Shown: positions 33,563-41,861 of the stretch, one piece after another
Numbering within the stretch: position 1 is the stretch's first letter
How the letters are laid out: the number at the start of each line of letters is the position of its first letter
Source: Streptomyces ortus
Lineage (GTDB): Bacteria; Actinomycetota; Actinomycetes; Streptomycetales; Streptomycetaceae
Assembly: GCF_026341275.1 (NCBI RefSeq)
Contig: NZ_JAIFZO010000002.1
Coordinates: 6,602,118 to 6,666,117 of the forward strand
DNA length: 64,000 nt
Direction: 5' to 3'
Position numbers and translations under genes: made by a program
Notes under the pieces: model-generated
Databases searched by the model: none
What the model was told of the DNA's origin: nothing
Seen by the model: the letters and a program-made list of their open reading frames with translations, nothing else

Positions 33563-34570
33563 TCATCCGGTGATCTGTGTGTACAGATCGGACACGCCTT
33601 CCATGAAGGCGTCGGCGGACAACCGTTCCTCCGCCAGCGCCCGCACGTCCCGCCGGTCGCTGTCCAGTGCCTCGCGGATGTCCGCCATGACGAGGGACGG
33701 GTCGCGGTCGCTGACGGCTCCGGTGAGGTTGTACCGCATGAGGGAGGCGATGTTGTCCGCCGTGATGGGGCCGGCGTAGTGGTGGCCCGCGCAGAGGGTC
33801 GGTATACCCGTTGCCATGGCCTCCATCGCCCCGCGCCCGAGCGAGATCACGACGTCCATCTCCCCGAGCAGGTTGGGTATCGACTGGCAGGGAACGTGGT
33901 TGATGAGGATGATCTCGCTGCCGAAGCGGTCGCTCATGTCCCAGAACCCCGGGCCGTCGCCCGCCACGTACACGAGTACTTCCTCGCGGTCGATGTTCTC
34001 GATGATCTGGCCGAGCAAGGCCTCCCGCCCGGAGTCCAGTCGGCAGTAGAGCAGGACCCGAGGTCGCCGCCCGCCGCTCTTGGCGAGAACTGCGGGGAAG
34101 CGCTCCAGGTCGACGCCTTGGTGGACGAGGACTGCCCGGCCCGCGGGAAGGTGTCTCCGCTGCAGTGCCAGCGCGTTCTCCGTCATGCACAGGAAGCGCG
34201 AGCACCGCGAGACGAGGTAGTCGGACGAGCGACGACCGGCGTGGTGGACGGTTCTGAACGCCGGTACGTGCTCGTCGAATTGCATCAGCATCTCGTCGGG
34301 CACCTCGTCGACCAGGATCAGATCGGTCTTGCCCGACGGATCGATCTCCTCCGTCACGGTGACGGAGTCCATGCCGCGGAACGTCGAGGTCAGCGCGAAG
34401 CTGGAGAGAGTGTCGACGTTGAGCCGCACAATGTGGCCCGCTCTGCTCATGGTCCTGATCAGGTCGAGAACGAAGCTTTGCTGGCCGTAGGTGTGGTAGC
34501 GCCCACTCTGGCTGTACTTGCCGTCGTAGATCGCGTTGCTGCCGGTGGCAAGCAGGTAGGTGATGTGCAT
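33563..34570 (-). CDS. Glycosyltransferase (GT4-like, GT-B fold)
   Basis: A 335-residue cytosolic protein beginning MHITYLLATGSNAIYDGKYS. The C-terminal half has GT-B features: RPRVLLYCRLDSGREALL opening the donor domain, LVYVAGDGPGFWDM, and DVVISLGRGAMEAMATGIP, whose second Glu fits the donor-binding E-x7-E region of GT4 enzymes. Donor and acceptor are unknown. It lies 74 bp after the GNAT gene on the same strand, with the DUF4157 protein upstream, so the three could be co-transcribed. An abutting MFS fragment marks a rearrangement at its 3' end. Confidence 0.72.
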   Translation of the reverse strand: MHITYLLATGSNAIYDGKYSQSGRYHTYGQQSFVLDLIRTMSRAGHIVRLNVDTLSSFALTSTFRGMDSVTVTEEIDPSGKTDLILVDEVPDEMLMQFDEHVPAFRTVHHAGRRSSDYLVSRCSRFLCMTENALALQRRHLPAGRAVLVHQGVDLERFPAVLAKSGGRRPRVLLYCRLDSGREALLGQIIENIDREEVLVYVAGDGPGFWDMSDRFGSEIILINHVPCQSIPNLLGEMDVVISLGRGAMEAMATGIPTLCAGHHYAGPITADNIASLMRYNLTGAVSDRDPSLVMADIREALDSDRRDVRALAEERLSADAFMEGVSDLYTQITG

Positions 34571-34644
34571 GCTTCCTCATCGGATCGCTGAGTGGGCGGC
34601 AGGTCCGAACTGAACCTGCCGCCCGTTCGCGGGAAGTCCGTGGG

Positions 34645-35241
34645 TCAGGAGCCCTTCGGGTACTGCTCGAATCCGAAGCGCCGGTCGAACTCGGCCTGGC
34701 GGTCCTTGTCGAAGAAGCGCACCATCTTGACCATCGGTCCCCAGCGCTCGTCCAGGCTCATGCCTTCGATGCTGAATCCGTGCTTGAGCTGGAAGATCAT
34801 CGCGGTGCGGTTGCTCGGGTGGTGTTCGGACGTGACACGCTCGTATCCGACCGCTTGCAGGTACTCCAGCAGCTTGACGTGGATAAGGGTGGCGACACCC
34901 TGCGTGCGGTATTCGGGCAGCAGGCCGCTCGTGCCCAGGTAGAAGGTGTCGGGATCCGCCATCCGGCCTTTCAGCCACCCTATTGGCTTTCCGTCGCCGT
35001 CCTCGACGAGGATGCGTTCCTGGTGGAGAGCCCGGTATTCCGCGACCAGTTCTGCCGATTTGGGGCGGTAGGGGTAGGCGTCCCGATCGGGGAAGACGGA
35101 CGCGTAAATCTGTCCGACCGCCTCCCGGAACGTCGCTTCGTCGACGCACCGGCCGACTCCGCCGCCCGAGCCCGGGAACCGCACGGGAAAGAAGCGACAG
35201 CGTATGTCGTCGATGGTTTCGAGGGTGTCGGAAGACGACAT
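34645..35241 (-). CDS. GNAT family N-acetyltransferase
   Basis: A 198-residue protein. ATG 35241 is preferred, with AGGTGA upstream; an earlier in-frame start adds 14 residues. The acetyl-CoA loop is visible in GLLPEYRTQGVATLIHVKLLEYL (R-x-x-G-x-A), followed by the substrate strand VTSEHHPSNRTAMIFQLKHGF. It is predicted to acetylate a small molecule or protein amine; the substrate is unknown. It lies between the glycosyltransferase (74 bp downstream) and the DUF4157 gene (181 bp upstream). A 16-bp tandem repeat sits 32-63 bp before its start, so it may have its own promoter. Confidence 0.85.
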   Translation of the reverse strand: MSSSDTLETIDDIRCRFFPVRFPGSGGGVGRCVDEATFREAVGQIYASVFPDRDAYPYRPKSAELVAEYRALHQERILVEDGDGKPIGWLKGRMADPDTFYLGTSGLLPEYRTQGVATLIHVKLLEYLQAVGYERVTSEHHPSNRTAMIFQLKHGFSIEGMSLDERWGPMVKMVRFFDKDRQAEFDRRFGFEQYPKGS

Positions 35242-35272
35242 GAAATTCACCTGAGTTTGTTCTCGATTGTGG

Positions 35273-35304
35273 ACGGGCGGCACAGTGGATGGGCGGCACA
35301 GTGG
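35273..35304. repeat. 16-bp tandem direct repeat upstream of the GNAT gene
   Basis: ACGGGCGGCACAGTGG and ATGGGCGGCACAGTGG are adjacent copies with one mismatch. They lie in the gap between the DUF4157 stop and the GNAT start, in the position of a regulator-binding direct repeat or 5' leader element. Confidence 0.7.
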
Positions 35305-35422
35305 CCGCGACGGTCAGCGCAGGATTGAGTGGCGCGGGCCCGTATGGCGAGAGGTACGGCGTTCCATGCAAGCTGCCTCGCCTGAACACCCCATATTCGG
35401 CAGGAGACCCAGGGAACGGCGC

Positions 35423-38326
35423 CTAATAAATCTGGTCCCCGCCGCTTTCCTCGACCGGTTCCCGGATCACGACCATGCGGTGGGCGGTTTCGTCCCAGAT
35501 GCTGACGGAGCCGGTTTCGTCGTCGACGTAGGTCACCTGCCCGATGCGGTCGACCTGTTCGGTGTAGCCCGGGAAGTCGCTGTCCTGAGCGGTGCCGGTG
35601 GACGGCCCCACGTCCGGGTAGAAGTGGGAACTGCCCGGGGCGGACGGAGCCATGAAGTAGCCGGTCCCCGAAGCGTCCCCGTCGTCCATTCCGGACATCG
35701 GCACATCATCCTCGTACGTTTGGCCGTTCGGGACGTCGTCTATTCCGGACATCGGCACATCATGCTCGTACGCCGACCCGGATGCCTGGCCGTCCGGGAC
35801 GTTGGCCGCCTCCACCTTGTTGACGAGACGGGTGAGGGACCGTTCTGCCATGTGCAGCATTCGTGCCATCGACGACACGGTGTACTCGTTGCTGAGTGCG
35901 GCCACACTCTGGGCCAGGGCGGGGGGCATGCTCCTGGGCTCGATGTGCGACTTCTCCTTGCCCTTTTCCCTTCGGCGCCACTCGGAGTAGAAGTCGTCCG
36001 TCATCATCGACTTGATCGTGGCCCAGCCGGAGGATTCCTTGTTCATCGACTTGCGGCTTGGTTTGGATGACTTCTTCTTGCCGGCGTCCGGCTTCTTCTC
36101 GGCGTACTTGCCCTTCTCCGGCCTGCGGATGACGGGCGCTCCGGCTTCACGACCGTCGCGGGCCTCACCCCCGGTCCGATCCTTCACGTACCGGTAAATG
36201 GCGGACTTGATGGCCTCCAGGCTCCGCTCACCGTCCACCTGGCTGATGATCTCGGCGAGCTCCGCACGGCTCGCCCGCACTTCCATCTCCCAGTACTTCA
36301 AGATGGATACCTTGGCTTCCACCGATCCCCTGAGCCAAGTTTCCTGGAGATGCTGCCGGTGTTTTGGGTTGGTGATGATGCGATCGGCGCGCAGTCTCGA
36401 CTTGATCTGGTCCGAGCCCTGGCCGACACGGGCGGCGCCCGCCTCGGTGCCCGCGATGTCTTGCACACGGTGGTAGGAGGAGAAGACTCGCTGCCCGCTC
36501 TCGTCGTAGTCCATCTCGACGTCGCTGAGGGACGGGGTCCTGTAGTTCCTCCGTGCGGCGAGCCCGGCCTCCACGATGCTCTCCGGGCCGTTGTTTTCGT
36601 AGGCGTCCTCGGACGGCTGCATGCGCGACAGGGCGGGCGTGGCCGGCATCTGCGACACGAGGTTCAGCATGTAGTTCTTGAAATCGGGGTCGTTGACGAC
36701 GTGCGCCTGGTGCCGGTAGAGGTTCTCCAGCGATTCCCAGTAGTAGAAGCCGGGGTTCGGGTCGAAGTCGAGGTTCCCGAACCCCGCCGTGCTCCGGTAG
36801 TACTCCAGGGCTGCGGTGCAGCAGAGGCAGCCACGGTAGCGGCCCATGATGGCGTGCTTGCCGCGGACCTCCTTGGGTTTGATCCCGGACCGGTGCAGAG
36901 CCAGCAGCAGCTTCTGCTCGGCGTGCAGCAGCCCTTTCTCCTCTTCGAAGGTGAGCAAGAAGATCGAGCCTTCGAACTTTTCGCTGGTGAGCAGAAGGTG
37001 CAGCTCTTGCGGCTTCCTGATGCTTACCAGTGCCACGGGCTTGCCGTGACGCGCGCGTAGCGCCTCGGCTGTGGCGTCGTCCTCCCCGCCACGCTGTCCC
37101 GCCATGACTGCCTGGGTCTTGAGATCGGCCCTGTTCACTCGGTCCGAATACTCCCGGGCATCGGGTCCCGCCATCCCACGCTCCCGGCCAGGCGTGCTCT
37201 GGTGCGTCGAGACCATATCCGCGTAACCGTCTTCGCCGCCGCCGGTCGTGAACTTCTTGAGCTCGTCCATCGACTCGTTGTAGTTCGAGGCGAAGAGCAG
37301 CCGGTTGTTGATCAGCATGCCCTGGACCTCGCGCTCCCGGTCGTCTTTCGCGCCCCGCTCCTCCTGGACCCCCGCGACGGCGTCGTATACCAGGAAAGCC
37401 TGGTGAGAGAGGGTCTGAGAGGTCGCGTCGTCCTCCATGGAACGCGCGTACCGTCGCCGGACCTCATCGGGGCCCTGGCCGTGCCGTCCGCCGCCGTAGG
37501 CCTTGTCCCACTTTTCCTTGACTGCCTTGTCGATCTCTTTCGCCGTCTGCCGGGGCGTCTTCTTGTCGCCCGTGCCCGCGCGCTGCACGGGAGCTGTACC
37601 CGGACCGAGGAGGCGTGCGACGGCGCCATTGCCCGCAGTGCTCTGCAGGAAACGCATCCGGGCAATGGCGGCCCCATCGGCAGAGCGCTGGAGCACCCTG
37701 GCCGGCGCGGTCCTGTGGCGATTTCCGCCGGCTGACGGGGCCGTGCGGGCACCTGCCGCGAAGGCCGCACCGTCGGCCGCCGCTGTCCGCTCGGAGTCCT
37801 GTCCGGGGTTGGTCACGCTGAGGCCGGCGCCGTTGTCGTCGCCGGTCTCTTGGATGCCCCTGAGGTTCTTGTCGACATGGCCCAGCTCGTGACCCATGAC
37901 CTCCTTGTTGCCGGCCATGCCAGGCCCCAGGAAGACATGTGCCCCCACCGTCATCGCCTGTGCGCCCAGGGCCTCGGTCGCCCGCTGCGCCACGTGGTTG
38001 TCGTGGATACGGGCGTTGGAGAAGTCGTTCTGGTAGAAAGCGTCCGCCTCGGCTCGCAGCGCACCGGACAGCGGCCGGCTCGGCGAGGAGACGGCGGACG
38101 CCAGCAGCGCACTCTGGGTGTCGGGGCCGACGCTCTCGCCACCGTTGTGACCGCAGCCGGACCCGTGGACATGCTGGTCCGGCCCCGCGTCACGAGCGAC
38201 CACGCCGGGATCCGCCAGGCGTTGGAGCGAGGTCACTTCCGCGGAGGTGAGCGGACGGGGTGCGGGCGAGGCCTTCTGCCCAGCGCCTGACGTATCCCCG
38301 TCCGACTGCTCCGACCGTAATCGCAT
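35423..38326 (-). CDS. DUF4157 protein with predicted deaminase toxin domain (candidate contractile-injection effector)
   Basis: A 967-residue protein from ATG 38326 with GGAGG eight bases upstream; no signal peptide. Residues ~85-155 form a DUF4157 domain (DFSNARIHDN, ALGAQAMTVGAHVFLGPG) ending in GHELGHV (HELGH 146-150). Residues ~225-240 carry MRFLQSTAGNGAVARLL, an LQ-x-AGN-type motif that I recall from Streptomyces DUF4157 proteins. Residues ~430-540 look like a deaminase fold: HAEQKLLLALHRSG (His468, Glu470) and RYRGCLCCTAALEYY (Cys500, Cys503) as zinc ligands and catalytic Glu, then LDFDPNPGFYYWESL. A long helical/Lys-rich part and an acidic repetitive tail (DVPMSGIDD) follow. DUF4157 is associated with cargo of extracellular contractile injection systems. 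Target and delivery are inferred. Confidence 0.75.
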   Translation of the reverse strand: MRLRSEQSDGDTSGAGQKASPAPRPLTSAEVTSLQRLADPGVVARDAGPDQHVHGSGCGHNGGESVGPDTQSALLASAVSSPSRPLSGALRAEADAFYQNDFSNARIHDNHVAQRATEALGAQAMTVGAHVFLGPGMAGNKEVMGHELGHVDKNLRGIQETGDDNGAGLSVTNPGQDSERTAAADGAAFAAGARTAPSAGGNRHRTAPARVLQRSADGAAIARMRFLQSTAGNGAVARLLGPGTAPVQRAGTGDKKTPRQTAKEIDKAVKEKWDKAYGGGRHGQGPDEVRRRYARSMEDDATSQTLSHQAFLVYDAVAGVQEERGAKDDREREVQGMLINNRLLFASNYNESMDELKKFTTGGGEDGYADMVSTHQSTPGRERGMAGPDAREYSDRVNRADLKTQAVMAGQRGGEDDATAEALRARHGKPVALVSIRKPQELHLLLTSEKFEGSIFLLTFEEEKGLLHAEQKLLLALHRSGIKPKEVRGKHAIMGRYRGCLCCTAALEYYRSTAGFGNLDFDPNPGFYYWESLENLYRHQAHVVNDPDFKNYMLNLVSQMPATPALSRMQPSEDAYENNGPESIVEAGLAARRNYRTPSLSDVEMDYDESGQRVFSSYHRVQDIAGTEAGAARVGQGSDQIKSRLRADRIITNPKHRQHLQETWLRGSVEAKVSILKYWEMEVRASRAELAEIISQVDGERSLEAIKSAIYRYVKDRTGGEARDGREAGAPVIRRPEKGKYAEKKPDAGKKKSSKPSRKSMNKESSGWATIKSMMTDDFYSEWRRREKGKEKSHIEPRSMPPALAQSVAALSNEYTVSSMARMLHMAERSLTRLVNKVEAANVPDGQASGSAYEHDVPMSGIDDVPNGQTYEDDVPMSGMDDGDASGTGYFMAPSAPGSSHFYPDVGPSTGTAQDSDFPGYTEQVDRIGQVTYVDDETGSVSIWDETAHRMVVIREPVEESGGDQIY

Positions 38327-38591
38327 CTGGTTCGCCTCCGCGAGTGTGTCAATTCAACGGCTGATCTTGGTTGTTGAGTGGTCAGTTGTTGCTCGGGTTC
38401 AGGTGGCCCTCGAAAGCGATCTGGGGAGGCGTTTCTAGGCGCTGTTTCTCGGAGCTTTCTCCGTGAGCGAGGTGTTGGGGGCAGGCTGTCCGCATGTGAC
38501 GTGGAGACCTGACGAACGCGGAGGGGGATCGGCTGGAGTCGTTCTTCCGCGTGGTGGTGCACGTGGAGACCGGTGGAGTGATCACCGGCGG

Positions 38592-39521
38592 GTGATCAAT
38601 GGAGTGCTGTACCGGGTCCGTACGGGGGTGCGGTGACGGGATCTCCCGGAGCGGTTCGGGCCGTGGGAGACGGTCTGCAAGCGTCATGGTCGCTGGGCGG
38701 CGGACGGGACCTGGCAGATGCCGCTGTCGAAGGTGCAGGCCGCCGAGGCCACCGCCGGGCGGATCGACTGGGACGTGTCCGTGGACTCCACGGCGGTGCG
38801 TGCCCACCAGCACGCCACCAGCACGCCGCCGGCGCGCGGAGGACGTCGCCCGCCGCGGTTTCTCAAGGGGGCCGCCCGCGGACGAACCAGGTCGATCCGG
38901 TGCTTGGGAAACTGGCCGTCCGGCTGGAGGGGGTGGTCAGCTCGGCGAGTGTCCGAGAGCTCCCGAGGCGGTTTCACCACCAAGGTCCGCCTCGCACCCG
39001 ACGGACGATGTTGGCTACTTGCCGTCCTCCTGACACCTGGACACTACGGAGAAGCTCCCCAGCTGCATCCTGTCCTGGAGCAGGTGTCGGTGCCCCGCAC
39101 CGGAGTCGGCCGGCCTCGCACCCGACCGGACCAGGTCCTGGCCGACAAGGCCTGCACGTCCTGCGGGAATCGCCGCTACCTGCGACGACGCGGCGTATCG
39201 CACATCATCCCCGAACGGCTCGACCACCCCAGGTACCGCCAGAACCGCCGTTCCCGCGGCGGTCGGCCCATCGGGTTCGACCGAGAGCTCTACGAGAAAC
39301 GCAACACCGTCGAGCGTGCCATCAACCGCCTGAAAGCCTTCCGCGCCGTCGCCACACGCTACGAGAAACGGGCCTGCACCTACCTCGGCACCATCACCCG
39401 CGCCGCACCCATTCATCTGGCTCCGCACATGATCCGAGAAACAGCGCCCAGGCCGCCGCCTCCGCCATCAGGACGACGACTGGCTCACCGGCCGACAAGT
39501 GGCCGGAACACGAGGTGTTGA
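38592..39521 (+). pseudogene. IS5-family transposase pseudogene
   Basis: Decayed DDE transposase. From GTG 38592 the frame reads VINGVLYRVRTGVR, then TGA (38634-38636) where relatives have Trp, then RDLPERFGPW and RIDWDVSVDSTAVRAHQHA (first catalytic Asp region). Near 38815-38945 coding shifts to another frame (SKGGRPRTNQVDPVLGKLAVRLEG) and back. The C-terminal half is clear: GFTTKVRLAPDGR, RPDQVLADKACTS, RGGRPIGFDRELYEKRNTVERAINRLK with the final Glu. The N-terminal helix-turn-helix is missing. It sits between the DUF4157 gene and a truncated secreted-protein gene. The 265 bp before it hold only the DUF4157 promoter region. Confidence 0.85.
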
Positions 39522-39737
39522 CCGAGTAGCCGCTAACGCGGATCTTCCTGCTCCCCAAGATGAGTCCTCGTGGCCGTGTCGCGCAGCGGGGGCGGACACC
39601 GTCTGCGCTTGTGCCTGCACCCGTCCCGTCGTCTGTGTTTCCGCCTGAGCGGTATTGGGTCCGTGGCCGACGAGGTCCGCGCCGGCCAGGGAGCCAAACG
39701 TAGTTGTCACAGCAGTTGCCTTGAGCGTGCGGTTCAT
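39468..39737 (-). pseudogene. Secreted protein gene truncated by the IS5 element
   Basis: ATG 39737 has GGAGG five bases upstream and starts MNRTLKATAVTTTFGSLAGA, a plausible signal peptide, then a Thr/Gln/Ala-rich stretch. After ~75 codons the frame runs into the 3' end of the IS5 transposase, so the original C-terminus is lost. Residual length is 89 codons. I do not recognise the family. Confidence 0.5.
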
Positions 39738-39773
39738 GAGGACCTCCGAAAGCCAGGGAGAGTGCAAGTACAA

Positions 39774-40069
39774 GTCGGCGGAGCAACCAGAGGAAGCAGC
39801 TCAAGGATCTTCTCTGCAGTTCTTCAAGCTCTCGGCCGGAGTGCGTCGGCAACGGAGAAGACGCTACGGATTCGGTCCCCGGGGATCGTCACCCTGCGGT
39901 TGTCACTCTCGCGTAGCTCGCTCGGGGGACAGCGACAGGGAGACAGCAGCAGGAGCAGGACCCGGGTGAGCCGGGCGGCTGCCCATTTGCACAGCTCTTT
40001 GGCCACCCCGAGACGTGGTCGGTCAGAGGTGTACTGCGGCGCGCTGGATGGGTTTCGATCTGATCGATG
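39774..40069. other. Short gap with no recognisable gene
   Basis: Roughly 300 bp between the truncated secreted-protein gene and the IS256 fragment. It should contain the promoter of the former. Open frames on both strands have poor codon bias. Confidence 0.5.
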
Positions 40070-40084
40070 ACCTGCACGTAGCTG

Positions 40085-40171
40085 CAGCAGCTGACCAATC
40101 GGCTGCTGGAGTCCGCTCTGGAAGGTGAGGTCACCGACCACCTCGGCTATGACAAGCACGATGCGGCCGGG
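40085..40171 (+). pseudogene. IS256-family transposase N-terminal fragment
   Basis: About 29 codons read QQLTNRLLESALEGEVTDHL then GYDKHDAAG, the highly conserved N-terminal signature of IS256-type (Mutator) transposases. It is cut off immediately after AAG, 28 bp before the SMI1/KNR4 stop codon. There is no start codon and no terminal repeat. It is a scar left by an element or a recombination point. Confidence 0.75.
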
Positions 40172-40199
40172 TTCGTTACACCGCTCGTTTGACAGACTC

Positions 40200-41462
40200 T
40201 CACCCGGGCTGGTGCCGCTCGCGCGCCTCGCCCCGCGGCGTGGTGACGACGAGACGGGCCCGGGATGCGGTGATCACCTCACGGAAGGCCGGGTCGGTAA
40301 GGAGCACGACCGGGGCTATACGGTGCGGCCACTCGGAGTGCCAGTGGGGCAGAGCGGTCTCTATGACGGTCCAGGCGTCGTCGGTGGCGCCGGACAGGGC
40401 GATCGTCCGGGCCGCGTCCAGGGCCTCCTGGAAGACGGGGGATTCGGGAAGCGTCGGCGGGGCGGTCGCGGTGGCGTGGGGGATCCAGTCCGTGACGGGC
40501 TTGCCTTCGGACATACGGAGCTCCGGCACGAGCACCGACGAGAAGTCCCTCCCAGGTCCGTACTCCTCCACCGTGCGACGCAGATACAGCGGCACGGCCT
40601 CCGCGCGTACCTGTTCGAGGCCGACCGCCTCGATGACATGCGGGCGCCCGAGGATGCCGTTGCGGACCTGGTGATGCGCGTAGGTCAGGTCGAGGAAGGC
40701 GCCCAGTATGACGGCCAGGTAGGCACCGGCCCCCGACCCCTTGACGGCGGCCTGCTCGAAGGTGGCCGCAGCCCTCTCGGCCTCGCCCCGCAGGGCCTGC
40801 GCACGGCCTTCGGCCACCAGCTCCTCGGCACCCTCTGGATGAACGGCGCTGCCTTCGTGGCCCTTGAGTTCCTCGAACGAGTTGCGCTCCGCCACGACCA
40901 GCTCGGCGAAGGACCCGTACCGGTCGCTCAGCCCCGGCGCCCAACTCGACCACGTGTACGCGGCCCACTCCCCGTCCTGCGACACGTCCCCGGAGTCCAG
41001 CAGCCACCGCTGGGCGTCGCCCTCGTCCGCGATGAGCAGGACGGGGCCCCTGACACACTCGCTCGCGTCGTCCGGCTCGTCGTCATAGGTGTCCATGTAC
41101 ATGTCGGCGTCATCGTCGTCGAGCCAGTCGAGGACGCCGGTCGTACACATCTCATACATGAACGGCCCGAGGTGTGACCAGCCGTCGGAGGCGCCCAGGA
41201 ACGAGCGATAGCTGGGCGGGAGCCGGGTGCCGAGCCGGTCCTCCAGAGCCGCGATCCGCTGTTCGTCCGCGCCCTCGTAGCCCAGCCATCCGGTGGCCCG
41301 CCGCTCGTCGCTGACGTTGGACAACTCGCCCTCGGCCGACACCCGCAGAACGGCGGCACCGTACTCAGCCAGGTAGGAGCGCCACTGTTCGACGGTCCTG
41401 AGTCGCTCCGCGACCGTCCCGCTTTCCGGGTCGGCGGCAAAATCCCCGAAGTTTGATCGCAC
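40200..41462 (-). CDS. SMI1/KNR4 (SUKH superfamily) domain protein
   Basis: A 420-residue cytosolic protein. GTG 41462 has AGGAG four bases upstream; the frame is open further but without support. Residues ~60-200 show the SMI1/KNR4 fold: RIAALEDRLGTRLPPSYRSFLGASDGWSHLG, later DRYGSFAELVVAER. A helical, repeat-like region with RGEAERAAATFEQAAVKGSGAGAY follows to ~420. SUKH proteins are a major class of immunity proteins against polymorphic toxins, including nucleases and deaminases, and also occur as stand-alone regulators. It lies 1.9 kb from the deaminase-like gene, same strand, separated by IS relics. Cognate immunity is only a hypothesis. Confidence 0.82.
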   Translation of the reverse strand: MRSNFGDFAADPESGTVAERLRTVEQWRSYLAEYGAAVLRVSAEGELSNVSDERRATGWLGYEGADEQRIAALEDRLGTRLPPSYRSFLGASDGWSHLGPFMYEMCTTGVLDWLDDDDADMYMDTYDDEPDDASECVRGPVLLIADEGDAQRWLLDSGDVSQDGEWAAYTWSSWAPGLSDRYGSFAELVVAERNSFEELKGHEGSAVHPEGAEELVAEGRAQALRGEAERAAATFEQAAVKGSGAGAYLAVILGAFLDLTYAHHQVRNGILGRPHVIEAVGLEQVRAEAVPLYLRRTVEEYGPGRDFSSVLVPELRMSEGKPVTDWIPHATATAPPTLPESPVFQEALDAARTIALSGATDDAWTVIETALPHWHSEWPHRIAPVVLLTDPAFREVITASRARLVVTTPRGEARERHQPG

Positions 41463-41861
41463 AGCACTCCTGACGTCCTGATGTCCCGATGCCCGAATGG
41501 TCGCTGAACGCGCCGGGGCCTTGGGCCTGTTCAGCACGCTCGGCCCCACACCCCGGCATCGCCCATGCTAGGGACACCCACTGACATCAGGGCCGGAGCC
41601 GTCGGCCCACCGGCACCGCACCGCCCAGGTCGCCGTCGGTCAGCCGGTGAGGTGGTACGTCCCCGGTATCGCTACGGCCTTCGTACGTACTGGTCAAGTG
41701 CGGCTGTGACGGACCACAGGTTCCGACGAGGGCCACTCTCACGTCCCGCGCGCAACCGAAGCGTTCAGCAAGTCAGCAAGTCAGCAAGTTCGAGGTCGCG
41801 TTCGACCACAGATGTTGAACGCCAAGCCAAGCAACCCAGCACTGAAGGCAGGGCCGCGGAA
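41463..41861. other. Intergenic stretch between SMI1/KNR4 and hydrolase genes
   Basis: Contains the presumed promoter of the SMI1/KNR4 gene and the 3' region of the minus-strand hydrolase operon. Apart from the 8-bp repeat at 41765-41788, no gene, hairpin or element was recognised. Confidence 0.5.
41765..41788. repeat. Three tandem copies of TCAGCAAG
   Basis: A perfect 8-bp microsatellite in three copies lies ~75 bp beyond the hydrolase stop codon. It is non-coding and probably a slippage product. Confidence 0.85.

Noticed and set aside
33104..34591. A 495-codon plus-strand frame opposite the glycosyltransferase
   Set aside because: No recognisable domain and His/Asp/Val-rich antisense composition. 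The minus strand has GT-B motifs and operon context.
33300..38326. Contractile injection-machine structural genes (sheath, tube, baseplate, AAA ATPase)
   Set aside because: Looked for around the DUF4157 gene; none of the genes on either side has such features, so only a cargo candidate is claimed.
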